From Ligula intestinalis (Eukaryota > Platyhelminthes > Cestoda > Diphyllobothriidea > Diphyllobothriidae): a DNA stretch of 64,000 nucleotides. Below the pieces are notes generated by a model, which was not told the DNA's origin, did not search any database, and was given only the letters and a program-made list of their open reading frames with translations. The stretch covers positions 90,293,723 to 90,357,722 of the forward strand of contig JAYGXS010000002.1 in the NCBI GenBank assembly GCA_036362985.1. The letters run 5' to 3'. Shown in pieces: positions 35,361-47,945 of this stretch; within the stretch, counting starts at the first letter, position 1; each line of letters starts with the position of its first letter. The translations under genes were made by a program, and so were the position numbers.

Positions 35361-37121
35361 AATAATGATCATAGTTATGAAAAAATTAGCTGAGGGCGAA
35401 CTTTTTTCTGTAACTCATCGCCTGGCTGATCGAATCCGTGGGGTAAAATGGGTGCATTGACTGACGGGGCCAGTCAACTGATCTGTACGCGTCACGTCAC
35501 CACCTGGCCCCCTTGACACATACTACGAATCGCGTAAGTGGGGGATTAAAAGGAGCCAGCGCCCCTTGACCTAATTCACAACACAAATACAGCTAGAAAA
35601 AATAAAAACCAACCGGCAGTTTTAATTAAAGAGCGCGTAAGCATTTCCTAGACAGATGTTGAAGCAAAAAGAGCAAAATCAAGCAGGATTGGATACACGG
35701 CTATGGCCTACTGATTCAGGCGCTACGCCCGTATCGATTTTACATCCTCACGAAAATAGTTCATCGATGTCGCAATTGTTTGACCACGCGTCTCACGATG
35801 ACCTGGATAACCGGCATCGACATGTTGCACTGTCTCTTTTCCTTAGAATGTATTTAAATTCAACCTCTATGTGCACATTTCTAGTTAGTTTCAATTCACT
35901 GATTTTATAAAGTCTGTTTATGGCAAATCTTCGTGAGTTATTGTTAAAAATATAAAAAAATAAACTATTTTAGCAGCAGTCATAACCACTGAAATAAGTA
36001 TAATGAGCCCTGTCTACAGTATTGTCGGTAGTTGGTGTTCACTTTCCCCTCAATTAGCGTCGGCATTTTCCGACTTGTTTTTTTGTCCACTTGGATGAGA
36101 GGGGTGCAACAACATACAGCGTACGAACTGCCACATATACAAATTCTGACTGCCACGCTCCCCGTGTTTTTATTGTCAACAGTAATTTTAGGTTTTAAAG
36201 ATTGCACTGCTGGAGTGACTCTGACTGGAGTTCGTTATATAAACTGCGCTCCTTTCCTAAGAGTTTTAGTTCCTATAAGGAAAGGGTCTGTACACAACTG
36301 TCATTATTGATTAACCGAGATATTTAGCAAAAATAGGCCAAATTGCCGAAAAAAACATACCGGTCATGAAATATCGATGCGCAACAAATTTACCGTACAC
36401 ATTCAGGCACATATAACATAGCCTGCAGCAATATGATTCGAATATGGTAGCTGCTAGTTTATAAATGCCCGGAATGTCGTTAATAAGAAAATTCTTTTCT
36501 GCCAATCGAGTTTTTTTTGCCAGCTGTTATTTGAGAACTTCTATCCAACTTTTGTCTTATTTAATTCTAATGATTTGCTTCCAGATATATGAGTAGCTAG
36601 ATGGCTTTGGAACTTAACTGGTTTCCTCGGATGATAAAATGATAAATAAATCGCCGAGTTTTCATATTCTTAGGCAGCACACGCAAAAAGAACCAAAACC
36701 CTCTTGCATATTTGCTGACCCTAATGATCTTTAGTGCACCCAGCAGTCATAAAAAAAAACAATTTTTTTCGTTTACGGCCATTTTACATCGTGAACGTGA
36801 GCAAATAATTTATTATTACTACTTATATTTCCGGTAAACGTTTGTAGAGAAGGCGTCAAGGCTCTGTCCGAAACGTTATTTGAATATTTGCGCACATGTC
36901 CACCAGCTTCTATGAAATAAGAGATTACTATTTACAAAAGACATTCAACAGTAATTGGGAATGAAATGATCTGCCAGATTACCTTTAAGCAACTGTTTGC
37001 TATGTTTTCATGATAGATATTTATTTTTTCGCATATCTATTTCATAATATCAGGGATACCATAAAACAAGCATCCAGTATAAAAAAACACATTTATCTGA
37101 AGCCTTTCTTCCCCGGTACAA

Positions 37122-37859
37122 ATTTAAAACACGCATATACGGCGGGATTTAATGGCGACAATACAGTTGGTGACAGCTTCTCAGCTGAAACTAGTCGCTG
37201 CATGAGAATGATAACGAGAAGAACATGCAACCGTTTGAAATTTCGCAGAATGTAGGACATAACAGCGAGGGTCATAGTTCAGTTTAAATAATGATCAGGA
37301 AAAAAACACCGCACTAATCAACGTATGGCAAAGAAGGGTGGGTGGGGATCGATGGAAACTAAACGAAAATCACTTGAAAATTAAAACTTAGTAACCAATT
37401 ACCAGGGTAATTGGAGGTTGACTACATGGTCAAGCTGCTATCATAGGTCAGGTTTTGTTCGTCGCAGGTAGGCAGCTTCCAAGTAACGCAAGGTTCGAAT
37501 GAAGCTGCTTACATAGACGAGAGAAAACTGAGCTATGCAAGCCGCTTGAACATGTGGTCAACCTCCAAGTACCCTAGTAATTGGTTACTTAGTTTAAATT
37601 CCCAAGTGATTTTCGTTTACGTTCCCTCAACCCCCACACTCGTTCCGTCCCATACATTGATAAGTGCAGTGTCCTTTACCTGACCATTATCTAAACCAAA
37701 CTATGACCCTTGCTGTTATTTTATCCATTCTGCGAAATTTCAAACGGTTGCACGTTTTCCTCTTTATCATTCTCATGCAGCGACAAGATGCAGCTGAGAA
37801 GCTGTCACCAATTTTATTGTCGCCATTAAATTCTACCGTATATGCATTTTTTAAACTGC
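37122..37859. repeat. 738 bp near-perfect palindrome (foldback element)
   Basis: Two arms of about 359 bases (37122-37480 and 37501-37859) are reverse complements with scattered mismatches, separated by a loop of about 20 bases. Matching blocks run the full length: ACTAAACGAAAATCACTTG against CAAGTGATTTTCGTTTACG, AGTAACCAATTACCAGGGTA against its complement near 37575, and GAAATTTCGCAGAATG against its complement near 37730. The loop includes GGTTCGAAT, a B-box-like motif. Each arm carries the same short open frame (RNFKRLHV, AEKLSP), which follows from the duplication. No transposase is inside. Confidence 0.9.
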
Positions 37860-38966
37860 ATTTATATTGCTAGACGTATACTTTCCGTTGTAAATAGGCC
37901 ATAAGAATGAGAACGCTCCTTTACATGATTCCAGCGAGGACAAATGTATTCTTTTCTGTGCATATTCCGAATAACTTCTCTAGAAAATAGCCCTAGCTAA
38001 AATCTAAAGCATAGCCTTAATATAAAAACGATCCATTGCCTAATTCCTTACCATACACTTAAGTTTAAACTCAATCTGGGCATTTAGCACTGATTTCACT
38101 GCCTTTCTTACGCCTTATATTGAACCAAACCATAGCCATAAACTGGACGTTATTGTCACCAGGCTTTGGTGAAAGATTTGCTCATCAATGTTTAAAGCTA
38201 GCAATGACAATTTGAAGTAAATGGTACTGGAGCCAAAATAGCAGCAAAAAGACGGCGCATGCGCTAGTATTTTAATTATTAATCGCTTAATTTAATGCTA
38301 AACGTGAATGACAATCGCTTACAGAGGTAAACGTTCAGGTGTGGTTAACCATTCCCCATGTTAAACAAGAACCACTTTTGGCATTAAATCTTTCGTACGC
38401 ATAGCTTTGGCAAAAAGAGCACAAACTGTGATACAGAATTAGGCAAATCCAAACACGAGTAAGACAATCGGTTATCCAGCGCGTTCGGTTGGCTCTTCAA
38501 ATCGGTCACTTTAAGCTTAACTTAAACAATTGCCATGTCAAAGACGATTTTACATAGTTTTAAGCTTCAGAAGTTCTACTCTGACCCATCGCTTATTCTA
38601 CCGGATGAGGCTTTTCGAATTTTTTGTTTTAAGTTTAATTTTGAAATTATCTCATTGATGAAAGTTGCCAACTTAGCGGGAGTTCGGTACTGTTGTCTAA
38701 AAAGGTTGGTTCTACTTCCGTACAATTTGTTCTACCAACTTACGATTAAGTAAGTCGAGTTTTATTTTTTGGCTAGCGGGCGGTCTTTCCTAATCAGAGA
38801 TCGCATGGTTATTGTCAGCACTGAAAGTTTTATCAGAGGCATTCTAATTGTTTTGCTTTACAGTTGCCAAAATTCTCATAAAACTTTTCAGAAGATAAAT
38901 CGGCAAACATCCGTTTGTTTTCGAAAAACTCTCGTCAGGCCTTTTCATTTACATAGCAATTAAATA

Positions 38967-39864
38967 AATAAACTATGTTGGTTGGTGGACAGATGTAGCG
39001 TTGTTGTTTACGGGGTCGGTGGGGGAGGAAAGGGGTGGTGGAGGGTTAGGAGAAGTTGAGGTCAAAATTTAATTGTCTAGACAAAACGTGCGTGGGTGGA
39101 TTTGAAACTTGTTTGTTTCTGCGGGTTACCATTTCCGAGGCCAGTGATCCACCGTGTGTGGTCGTGCTAGCTTAATTCGCGGCCTCGCGACGCAATTCTT
39201 TTGGGCTAACAGGACCGGTCGGCGTTGCCTGATGGCGGCCGCCTCTGCCGTAGCCAACAGACGGTGTCCAAGGAATTTATAATAGCTTGAAGGCACCTTG
39301 TAGATCCATCAAAAGCCCTTTTTCGCATCCATGGCATGGTCTGAGTCTACCAGATGCGCTAGAATGGAACTGTTTTTACCCTTACGTTGGGTCTTCCCAA
39401 ACAATGCTGGAATGTGCTCGTACTCTTTTGGACAATTACCGGCTCGTGCGGCCAATATATCCTACCCACAGGAGTAGGTCAATGAATATATGCACACAAA
39501 GGTGGTCTGGACTGGCAGATTATCCTTGCTTTCCCTGAATAGGATGGGAGTAGTCGAGAACAATACATAGGCGTTGGCTGTTGGGAAAGTGATTGCTAAA
39601 GCTTGACTCAGGCGCCTCCCTAGAAGCTCGCTTGGTCAGCCCTCATGGGCTAAAGTAGTTTACGCGACCGCACACGGCGGGTCACTGGCCTACGAAACGG
39701 GCCCCCACATAAACAACGAAGTCCAAAACCCAACCACGTACACCTTATAACCTGTCTTAGACGCCGGTCCGTCTAGGCAATGACATTTTGACCACAACTT
39801 GCCTCCCCCACCGACCCTGGCAACAACAACACTCAATCTGTCCACCAATCAGCATAGTTTATTG
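38967..39864. mobile_element. foldback element flanking a Penelope fragment (lineage C)
   Basis: The outer arms, about 38967-39170 and 39661-39864, are inverted copies of each other: ATAAACTATGTTGGTTGGTGG against its complement near 39850, GGTCGGTGGGGGAGG against its complement near 39815, and GCCAGTGATCCACCGTGTG against its complement near 39680. Between them the minus strand encodes a decayed GIY-YIG end (YIGRTSR, LSKRVRAHSS, then FLGHRLLATAEAA near 39240-39300). The arm sequence also occurs as the tail of the copy at 25735. This looks like a Penelope copy whose tail was duplicated in inverted orientation. Confidence 0.75.
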
Positions 39865-40227
39865 ATTTCATTACCATATACATGTAAAGTTCTGACGAGA
39901 ATTAATAGAAAACAAACGTATGTTTGTCAATTTATCTTCTTAACTTTTTTATGCGTTCATGATCCTTTTCGTGCATGGTTCTTACATATAAATTTTCTCT
40001 ATATTTCACTAGATGATAATTCCATATGAATAAAAAGCCAAATTGATAAATATTGGTGCACGATTAGAATAAGCGCTGTTTATTTTGCCAAATACATTAA
40101 ACGGTTAAAAATTTCACGCAAGTCAGTTTTTGCTGTTTTATGATTTCGAACGTATTCAAAATAGCTCAACATATTTGGAGGTTGTTGGAGCATGTTATAA
40201 AACGTTTTCATTATTTCTCATTTGCAG

Positions 40228-40359
40228 TGAACACTGATATCTGCTCAAGGTATAAGAATAGCCTATGCAAAAATGGAAAATGCATCCCCGTTGGCCGTTA
40301 CTTTCAATGCAAGTGTGATCGGGGTTATATTCTGTCAGATAGTGGAACAGCATGTCTTG
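40228..40359 (+). CDS. fibrillin-like exon: EGF module (EGF4-like, second)
   Basis: This 132-base, phase 1-1 exon encodes NTDICSRYKNSLCKNGKC then IPVGRYFQCKCDRGYILSD and TACL, six cysteines. It is similar to the exon at 32357 and to the human fibrillin-1 EGF that begins VNVTDYC and contains LCQNGRCIP, which is the closest family match of the three EGFs in this run. The A from the upstream exon completes Met before Asn. Splice sites are TTTGCAG and GTGAGT. There is no calcium-binding motif. Confidence 0.93.
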
Positions 40360-40474
40360 GTGAGTGGTACATAATTTATCTTATTGGTACGTATTCTACT
40401 TATTTACATAAAGTAAGCAGAAATATTTAAATTAAATTGAAATGTGCTAATTTTCTTCATTTTCTATTACATAG

Positions 40475-40621
40475 ACCGTTGTCAACAGCTAGGATCAGCA
40501 GCATGCGGAAACGGCATCTGCATACCAAAACCTTTTGCGGATTATGAGTGCGTATGTCTTGGTGGATATGAACAGACCTATGACAAGAGAGCCTGCAAGC
40601 CAGTCGTCCCCAATAGTGAAG
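40475..40621 (+). CDS. fibrillin-like exon: EGF module (EGF4-like, third)
   Basis: This 147-base, phase 1-1 exon follows a 115-base intron, the shortest in the gene. It encodes DRCQQLGSAACGNGIC then IPKPFADYECVCLGGYEQT and ACKPVVPNSE. The six cysteines and C.NG.CIP resemble the two preceding EGFs, suggesting local module duplication. After cysteine 6 the KPVVPNSE tail begins a linker that continues in the next exon. The acceptor is ATTACATAG and the donor GTATAG. Confidence 0.93.
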
Positions 40622-43544
40622 GTATAGCAGGGTTTAAGCTACATATAAATCATTATAAATTGTGCCTTTTTACAAGTTCACAATAGGAAACCAGCAGGAC
40701 GTCTTAATTAAGTTATTTAACTAACCAACAAACAAAGTTTTGTCAGGTAGGATTTTATAGAAATTCACTATGTCACTATGTTCATTCATTAAAGTCGAAC
40801 TGAACTGCTACGCCAGTTTGAGCTGTTAGAGCGGCTTAGTCGTATCATTTTACGCATCTTATCGTGATGTGATAGTAAGTCTTAAAAATTTCCACATAAT
40901 TTATGTCTATTTATACATTAGTAAGCCCCTTTACTAGATGCCGAAGTGAAAGGAAACTATGTTTGTAAGGAGGCTGTTCATTAACTTTCCTATACAGCCT
41001 TCCTTGGTTCATTGGGAAGGAAAAAGGGTATTTGCAGATATTTTTAGAAATGCGAACTGATAATTATTGCGTTAAATTCTTTTTTAATTGCAAAGATTGT
41101 TTTCAAAGTTCTTGTGGGGCAGAGATAATTGCCACACCTAAAATTTGCGGAAAATGCACAAGATTGGATGAAAGCGTGCGTACAAGCAACTCTTTGATTG
41201 TTTCTTAGCCACCGCTTGTACTTAAATATTGAGCGATATACCTAAAATACTATTGATCAAGAACAATCCCCATACATCAGGGATCAAGGCAAGGGCAAAA
41301 CCAGAAAACTATGTACGTCCCGCAGACTGAAATATAATACAGTTTAAACAACTCACTAGAATCTAAAAGTTTGAAATCAACATGCAAAAAGGAGCATTGC
41401 TAAATCAACTAAATGCGTGCCCCTTTCAATTAATGCGGTTAAACGTGTTCTAGTAAAAGTGAAAAAATGGGCATGTAGGCTTGGGTACACCTCGAGGCTT
41501 TAACTGATGAACAAACGTGATAATACAGTATGGTGAGTGTTGCACGCAACACCGTCCAAGTCATACGAAAAGCCCTGTAGCACGCAGGGTATTTATGCCA
41601 CGGACGCACAATTGATACTACGCTAAAGGAGCAATACATTGGAAGCAAAAAGCAAAGTTGCATGTATAAAGTATCATTTATTAAACAAGAACTTATAATT
41701 TTTATCAAAAAATGTGAATTTTAAAGAAGGAATGTTCGAAGAGTCAATTTTTCAAGTCCTCGTATAAGTGACCAAGATGTAGAAAAAAGTCCAAAATATT
41801 GAAAGTAAATACATGCGTAAAATAGTAATAATTTGTGGATTTTCCTTAGCGTTCAAAACAGTTCGACTTAGAGGGCATGGATAGAACCAAGTTGTCAATG
41901 GTTGTATGGTTTATATACATATTAAGCACGAATTCAAAATTTGGCTCTATTAGTAGATGTTTATTTGGCTTTAGCCAGTTTTTTCCTGATCAGACGGATA
42001 CATATTGTTAAGATTAAGGTCCAAAGAGTCATTAGGAAAAAATGCTCCGCAGGCTGCAGGCCGAAAGACAGCTTGTCGTCAAATTTGATTTTAGTCGTAA
42101 GGTTAATTATGACCATACCTTCGTTGATCGGTAAACAGGGGCGTTACCTTGCACCGTAACGGTGTTCATCAGACGTCTGTGAATGTTGGGAAAACCGAGG
42201 ATATCCTTTGCTATGCCAACAAAGTTATGGCACTTTATGGTGCCTTTAGGCAACCGCCAAATCGTTCACTCTCCGAAGTTTATGACCACACAAAACATTT
42301 GGTGACGAAAATTCTTTAAAGTTGGCGCGATGCTGTATATTTTCTGGTAACGTTCTTCGCGCATATTACAGTTTGTGTCGATTTTGGCGGTTTGTCTAAG
42401 AAAAAGATTTCATTGCAAAAGTAAATTCTATTCCAATATGAAAGCCTACGACAAATATATACCTGAACAAAGAGAGAGAGCGTTCTTTAATTAGTTTTTT
42501 ACTTAAATTTAGGAATATCTTATCTGTTTGCAGAAGAGAGCTACATTCTTGCATTCATTTTATAATTATATACCAAAACAACATTGACAAATGTTACCTT
42601 TGAATGGCCATAACGGACACATAATAGTACTTTTTACTATTTGATGAATAAAACCATCACTTTGCGTTGACAGTTTTTGCCAATACATTTTACGTATGGG
42701 CGCTGTACTAGAGCTAATCATTCTCGAGATTGTGGCCCTACTTATATGAAACACATTAACTAACGACACATGCGACGTCAGAAAGAAAATGCTTTGATAT
42801 CGAAAAATCACGACGCAACACAGAAAAATGAAAGCAGATCGCGGGTTCTGTTGATATATCAAGTTATCGCTCACAGGTGATGGAAAGCTTAAACAGCTCA
42901 TCACTGTAAATTTATATTTGCTTTTTACGGCGTAAAACTACACGTATTAGCAAATAAGACATTTTGAAAATCAAATTTGTCCTTGTTTCTGAAAGAAAAT
43001 GTTTTCCATACACTTGGCATCCATTCCATCTATAAGATAGAAATTTCTTCCAACATAAACTTATTCACGCCTTTAACAAAAACTAGTGCCCAGTTCGCTC
43101 TTAAACATAACTAAGAGGGCTATTTTCCGAACTAAAGCCTATTTTATGATTACATCTACTCATTTGATCAAAATAACCTGGAAATGCATATGCTAAACTA
43201 CAAAGTTAAATTATATCATGAAATTTGCCTGCAGGACAGGCCATACTATAAGTACTTGATTGAAAATGCAAATCGGAATGACTATAACAATTATTTGTTT
43301 GATTGTTCTATCGTCGTAACCAAGGGCAACCACCACTGCCCCTTGTAGGGCTACGAGTGAACGGGGGGGGGGGGTTTTAAAGAACAGCAGAATTTCGTCG
43401 CATGTTTACAAATTCAACATGTTGCAAGTGCAGTACAAATTCAAGACACAAAGACATAGCCCACCTGTGCGCGCCACTCATGACTACCTTCCTGATTCTA
43501 ATCAGAAATAGGGCGTTTTGAAGATACTATTGGTTAAATTTGCT

Positions 43545-43620
43545 TAAACCCTGCGGCCTCTCCCTCAAAGTGCACAATGGGCATTTAGTGCACTGAGCTA
43601 ACCACTATTTTAAATGCACA
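43545..43620 (-). repeat. tRNA-like fragment
   Basis: On the minus strand an A-box-like GGTTAGCTCAGTGCAC is followed about 45 bases later by GCAGGGTTTAAGC, a poor B box. This may be an old tRNA-derived repeat; the support is weak. Confidence 0.3.
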
Positions 43621-44900
43621 ACGCCATATCAAAGAAACCGACAATGTTAACAGTCTATGCAATTTAATGAAATGTTATGTAGTCATAGGTTTAAATGTAT
43701 CTCCCGCAATGCACATATACAAATATTCCTTATTTTCCGATTTACTAAATATCACGTCTTATTTGACGTTTTTACGAATATTATAATTTTCATTTAAAAA
43801 AATATTTTTCAAATAATTAAGAATCCCGTCTGTTATTTTACTTGCATTTACTTCCCGAAAAAAAGGAGATGCAATTTTAAGAATGCAAAGAAAATCTCAG
43901 AAGATAAATTGGGGAAAATATATATTTTTTGATAATTTTTGCCTTTAAATGTTTATGGTATGTAAATATAAAAACTATGTGGGAAAAAAAACCAAAACCC
44001 TCTCTCAACGATTACTAGGACGTTAATCAGGTTCATTTGATAGATGTGGATCATTTTGCAGCCACTAAAAACACTATTAATAAGTGTTGAGTTGACCCAA
44101 TTATTGAGCCCAAGCAGCATGAAATGCCTTTGTGCAATGCGTTTTGGACGTATAAACACCGGTTTTAAAGATCCTTTTAACAGAACACGTTTAACGAAGA
44201 CAAAACCTGTTGCCAAACATTCATAGGCTAGCAAATGTGCAGGGATTAATCTAATAAAATATATTCAAATTCATTAGCACATCAAAAATTGGCAGTTAAC
44301 GGAAAACTATACTCACTGTTATTTAGTAATTGTTAATTCTTGCAGTTTTTCTGAAGACGACTGAAAATAAACTTTTTACCAATCCCGCGTCCTGGCATAA
44401 CATGAAAATATTTATGCGTCCTCATGCTGAAGTATATATTTTGGTCAGCCTATGCTAAGTTTAAACCATCATAGAGAGTTGGTGAAGTTCATCACATGCA
44501 TTTCGCAAGCGAATTGGGAGAAAGGGCGTCGTTAGCTGTCATAAATTACGGCATGGGCGCACAGCGTTCAATATTTATTTGGATATGTGACTTTCTGGAT
44601 TGGGCTTTTGAGGAAAGATTTTCAAGCGTACGTGTGTTTTTTGGAGAGCAAAGATTTGTTTTTCAATATTTGGTCTCTGTTATTTGAAAGGGAATTATAA
44701 ATATCAAGTCAGACAGACGTAGGGCTTAAAATAAAAAAAAACAGATCGAAACTACGTTCACATATACGATAAATTCTCTCGGGTGTATTAAGTTGTGATG
44801 TTCGCAGTTTCGGCGATACGTTTAATATTTTGTAAGGTAAAAGGCGCTTTGATCATGCTCACATTACAGCGAAGATGACGACTTCCAATACTTACGAAGA

Positions 44901-45675
44901 CAGGGTGTCCCACAAGTGACTGACCCTTTTGATTTGCCGATAAAATGAAAATTATTAACGCTAGGATATTAGAGCTTGTTTTATTCGAAAGAAAAATCTT
45001 TTATGCTTAACTACAACTATGTTTGAGTCTAATGTCTTTGAAATGATGACCATAGTTGTTTTAACAAATGGGGGTTCGTTTCTTTGTCGTTTCCATAACG
45101 ATCCTTAGTGTTTTAGGCAATATTTGTCTTATTTTGGAACGAATGTTGTTTTTAAGTCCTTGAAGATTTGTTGGATTTGTTAAATAAACCTTTAACTTCA
45201 GGAAGCCCCATAAGGCGAAATCGTATGTGGTCAAATCGGGAGATTGAGGGGACCAAGGAATGTGACGAAATCTTAAAAATTAAATGAATTGGAAAGCACT
45301 CATTCAACAATGTCATCGTTTCTCTTGCTGTAAGGGCCGTGACTTTATCCCGTTGAAACCAAGTATTGCGTAGGCAATGGTTCTCAATTTCAGGAAACTA
45401 AAATTTTTGCTAATCATAGTTCAGTATCTTTCACTTTTAACTGTTACTGTTCACCATCGTTATTTTCAAAAAAGGATGTACCAATTACATTGAAATCAGT
45501 TATTCCGCACCACACCATCATGCAAAGAGAATGCAGCGGTCTTTCTTGAATTCCTCTTGGATTTTCATCGCACCAAATGTATGACAGGGTTTTCTTTCTA
45601 ATAAAACAAGTTTAAATATCCAAGCGCTAATAGTTTTTGCAACTGAAAAATGTCGGTTATTTCTGGGACACCCTG
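44901..45675 (-). mobile_element. decayed Tc1/mariner-superfamily transposon
   Basis: The element is bounded by short terminal inverted repeats CAGGGTGTCCCA and its complement, with TA at the right flank and GA (probably a mutated TA) at the left. The minus strand encodes transposase pieces: WCGITDFNVIGTSFFENN, then WFQRDKVTALTARETMTLL, then HIPWSPQSPDLTTYDFALW followed by GFLKLKVYLTNPTNLQ and NNYGHHFKDI. The last block is the DDE-domain end typical of this superfamily. Frameshifts and stops break it, and at 775 bases it has lost the N-terminal DNA-binding part. It is inactive. Confidence 0.85.
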
Positions 45676-46775
45676 TACAAGGCTGAAGTTGTTTCTCATT
45701 GTTCAATTGCACATGGATTTTGAATATTTCTACCATGCTTACTGATTCAATGTCTAGCACCATTAAGAAGCAGAACAGATTTCCAACTAAAACTTGAACT
45801 TATACTGTAATCACTTAGTGTGCGCTTACTCATTAAGACATGGCAGGCACTTGTCTTCTATCGTGGCAATGTGGCCAATGTATTGCAGCAACATTTGCCT
45901 TGTCACAGCTTTGGCTTTGAGAAAACCGTTTTTATCTAGGGTTTCGGTATTTGGGTTAAGCATCATCACTGCAGTTTCAGTAATTCCTTGAAATACTCGA
46001 TATCATAAATATGCAGTGTTGTTGTCATTGCTCCAGGCATAAACGTAGTTAAATAAATGACAGGTTACATATGTTTATTATGTTTTTATGCTTACACGGA
46101 CTCAAAATCGAATTGTTCGGCCATTACTTCCCAGAATAGTGATTTGATTGTTGATCTTAGTGTTTTTTTTAGCGTTTAATTCTTGGACACGCGAGTGTGT
46201 ATATAAATACGATGTAAGGCCTAGTAACACTACTAATCTATCCCTTGTGGTCAGTATGCGATGCCGGCTGATATGTGATCTCAGTTTAGTGTATGCAAAT
46301 TTTCAGTCCACAGATTGGCAATTTGGGGCAAAGATGTCAACGTACCATCGTAAACACGATTCTCGTTCATGTACAGCCACCAGTTTAATATAGGTCGTGC
46401 AAATTGTTTCTGTTTTCAATCGAAGACTTATGCATTACCTGACAGTCAGCAGTTGTCTTACGTCTAGCAGAAGAAAGGTATTGTCAGACAGCTAGGCTTT
46501 GTTTTACAATGGTATATAGCATGCTTTAACTCCTTTTGAACCATGAAAAGCACCAAAACTCACATAGGCTGATTATTCTACTTCAGCAGGAGTTTATGAT
46601 TTTTGAGTCAGCAAAGGTTTTACTTGCCCCTCAGTTCGGCAGTCCTGTCTTATTCTCTGTATGTATCTTATGTGACAGTCAGCTTTTTCGCTGTTGCGTG
46701 TCAGTTTTACCTGTAGTTTGCGCGAGGTGACGCTACCGCGGTCTGTGCAAAAAACACCAGCAACAGCGGCATTTT

Positions 46776-46776
<1 letters not shown>

Positions 46777-46828
<52 letters not shown>

Positions 46829-46835
46829 TATCATT

Positions 46836-46866
<31 letters not shown>

Positions 46867-46895
46867 GCATCATCATCATCATCATCATCATCATC
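46777..46895. repeat. (ATC)n microsatellite
   Basis: About 40 TCA units run nearly uninterrupted, with single-base variants (TTATCATTATC and a CAG). The poly-His and poly-Asp open frames across it are products of the repeat, not genes. Confidence 0.97.
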
Positions 46896-47360
46896 TGAAG
46901 TCCTGTCATTTCCAATAGACTGAGAAGCAGGAGGGTTAATCTTTACTTCCAAGTAATAACACAACTTTCGTTTGTTCCCAAGGGCACCAAGGAAGTGAAT
47001 TTTTGATTGGCATCAAAGCCATCGCCATCAACTTGGTAATGTTGAAATTTTTGAGACGAAGCAGACGCGATTGCTGTGACAATAAATTTGTTCGCCTAAA
47101 ATATAGGATTTTCTCTGTAAGTACTAATAACAGACCGTAGCGAATGCCATTATTTTAATCAATGCTTGTTATTTTCCATTTTAATGTGAGCTCCGTATAA
47201 TGAAGTGAATTTTCCTATTTTGAAAAGTGATAACAATCGTAAGCACTATGTTCGTGACTATAAGTGATTTGTTTTTTCACTCAAATAAGCATATGTTGCA
47301 CTATCGTCCACATTCTTCCACCTGTACACACAATTTTACAGATTGAGAAAAATAAGCTGT

Positions 47361-47945
47361 GTCGATCACCGGAATCTTAGTTTATTAGTCAGAGCTTTCG
47401 AGCTCTTGTGGGAGTCTATTGTCAGAGATCAAATCGTTAACGAAGACGAGCAAGATGTTTTAGGGAAATGTGCCAACTAACCGTCATAAGAGACGTGGAG
47501 GGAAGAGAGAGGGGACATATAAATCACCAGTTCAGTGAGTCTGGAGATAGATGTACAGGGCTATATATGCAAACGCCAGCTGGATACATCGGTTAACTGG
47601 GTTGACATCCGTCGCCGACGTTGCAATCAAGTCTTGGCCCGTCTCGCTGCCAGCATGGGCAATTATCCTCGCAGCTGCGAAGTTGAATTCGTAACCCATC
47701 TCGTACGTAGTGGGCCGTCACTTGCCATAATGCTTCACCTCGTCGAACAGCCAGCTTATTTTTGTGGCTGCGCGAACCCAGCATGCGTCCAGTCTGTCCC
47801 GTATAATTTATGAGGCAGATTTGACATGGTATGGGATATACTATGTATGACCGCTAACTGGGATTTAAACTATCCTTGGCTCTCATGATCCGGCTGTGCA
47901 TTCTTACCTTATCAGGGCCGAGAAAGCCAGGTTCTGGATTAAGCA
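47361..47945 (-). pseudogene. Penelope-like GIY-YIG fragment (lineage E, Poseidon-type)
   Basis: On the minus strand the order is MRAKDSLNPS, then YPIPCQIC, NYTGQTGRMLGSRSHKNKL, AVRRGEAL, YEFNFAAARIIAHAGS and NPVNRCIQLAFAYIAL, followed by a stop. This is the GIY-YIG module and C terminus of a Penelope-like protein clearly different from lineages A-C; the wording is closest to what I know of the Poseidon type. A frameshift lies after AVRRGEAL. The tail includes CGAAAGCTCTGACTAATAAAC. The RT core is missing. Confidence 0.82.

Larger units (their letters stand above)
32504..40227 (+). other. 7.7 kb intron with two large inverted repeats
   Basis: The intron ends are GTAAGT and TTTGCAG. It holds short imperfect GAGTCGA repeats (33170-33223), a second copy of a dispersed repeat (35060-35360), a 738 bp palindrome (37122-37859) and a foldback around a Penelope fragment (38967-39864). 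No further exon was recognised. Confidence 0.8.

Noticed and set aside
46694..46964. Poly-His, poly-Asp and poly-Met open frames
   Set aside because: They are translations of the ATC microsatellite.
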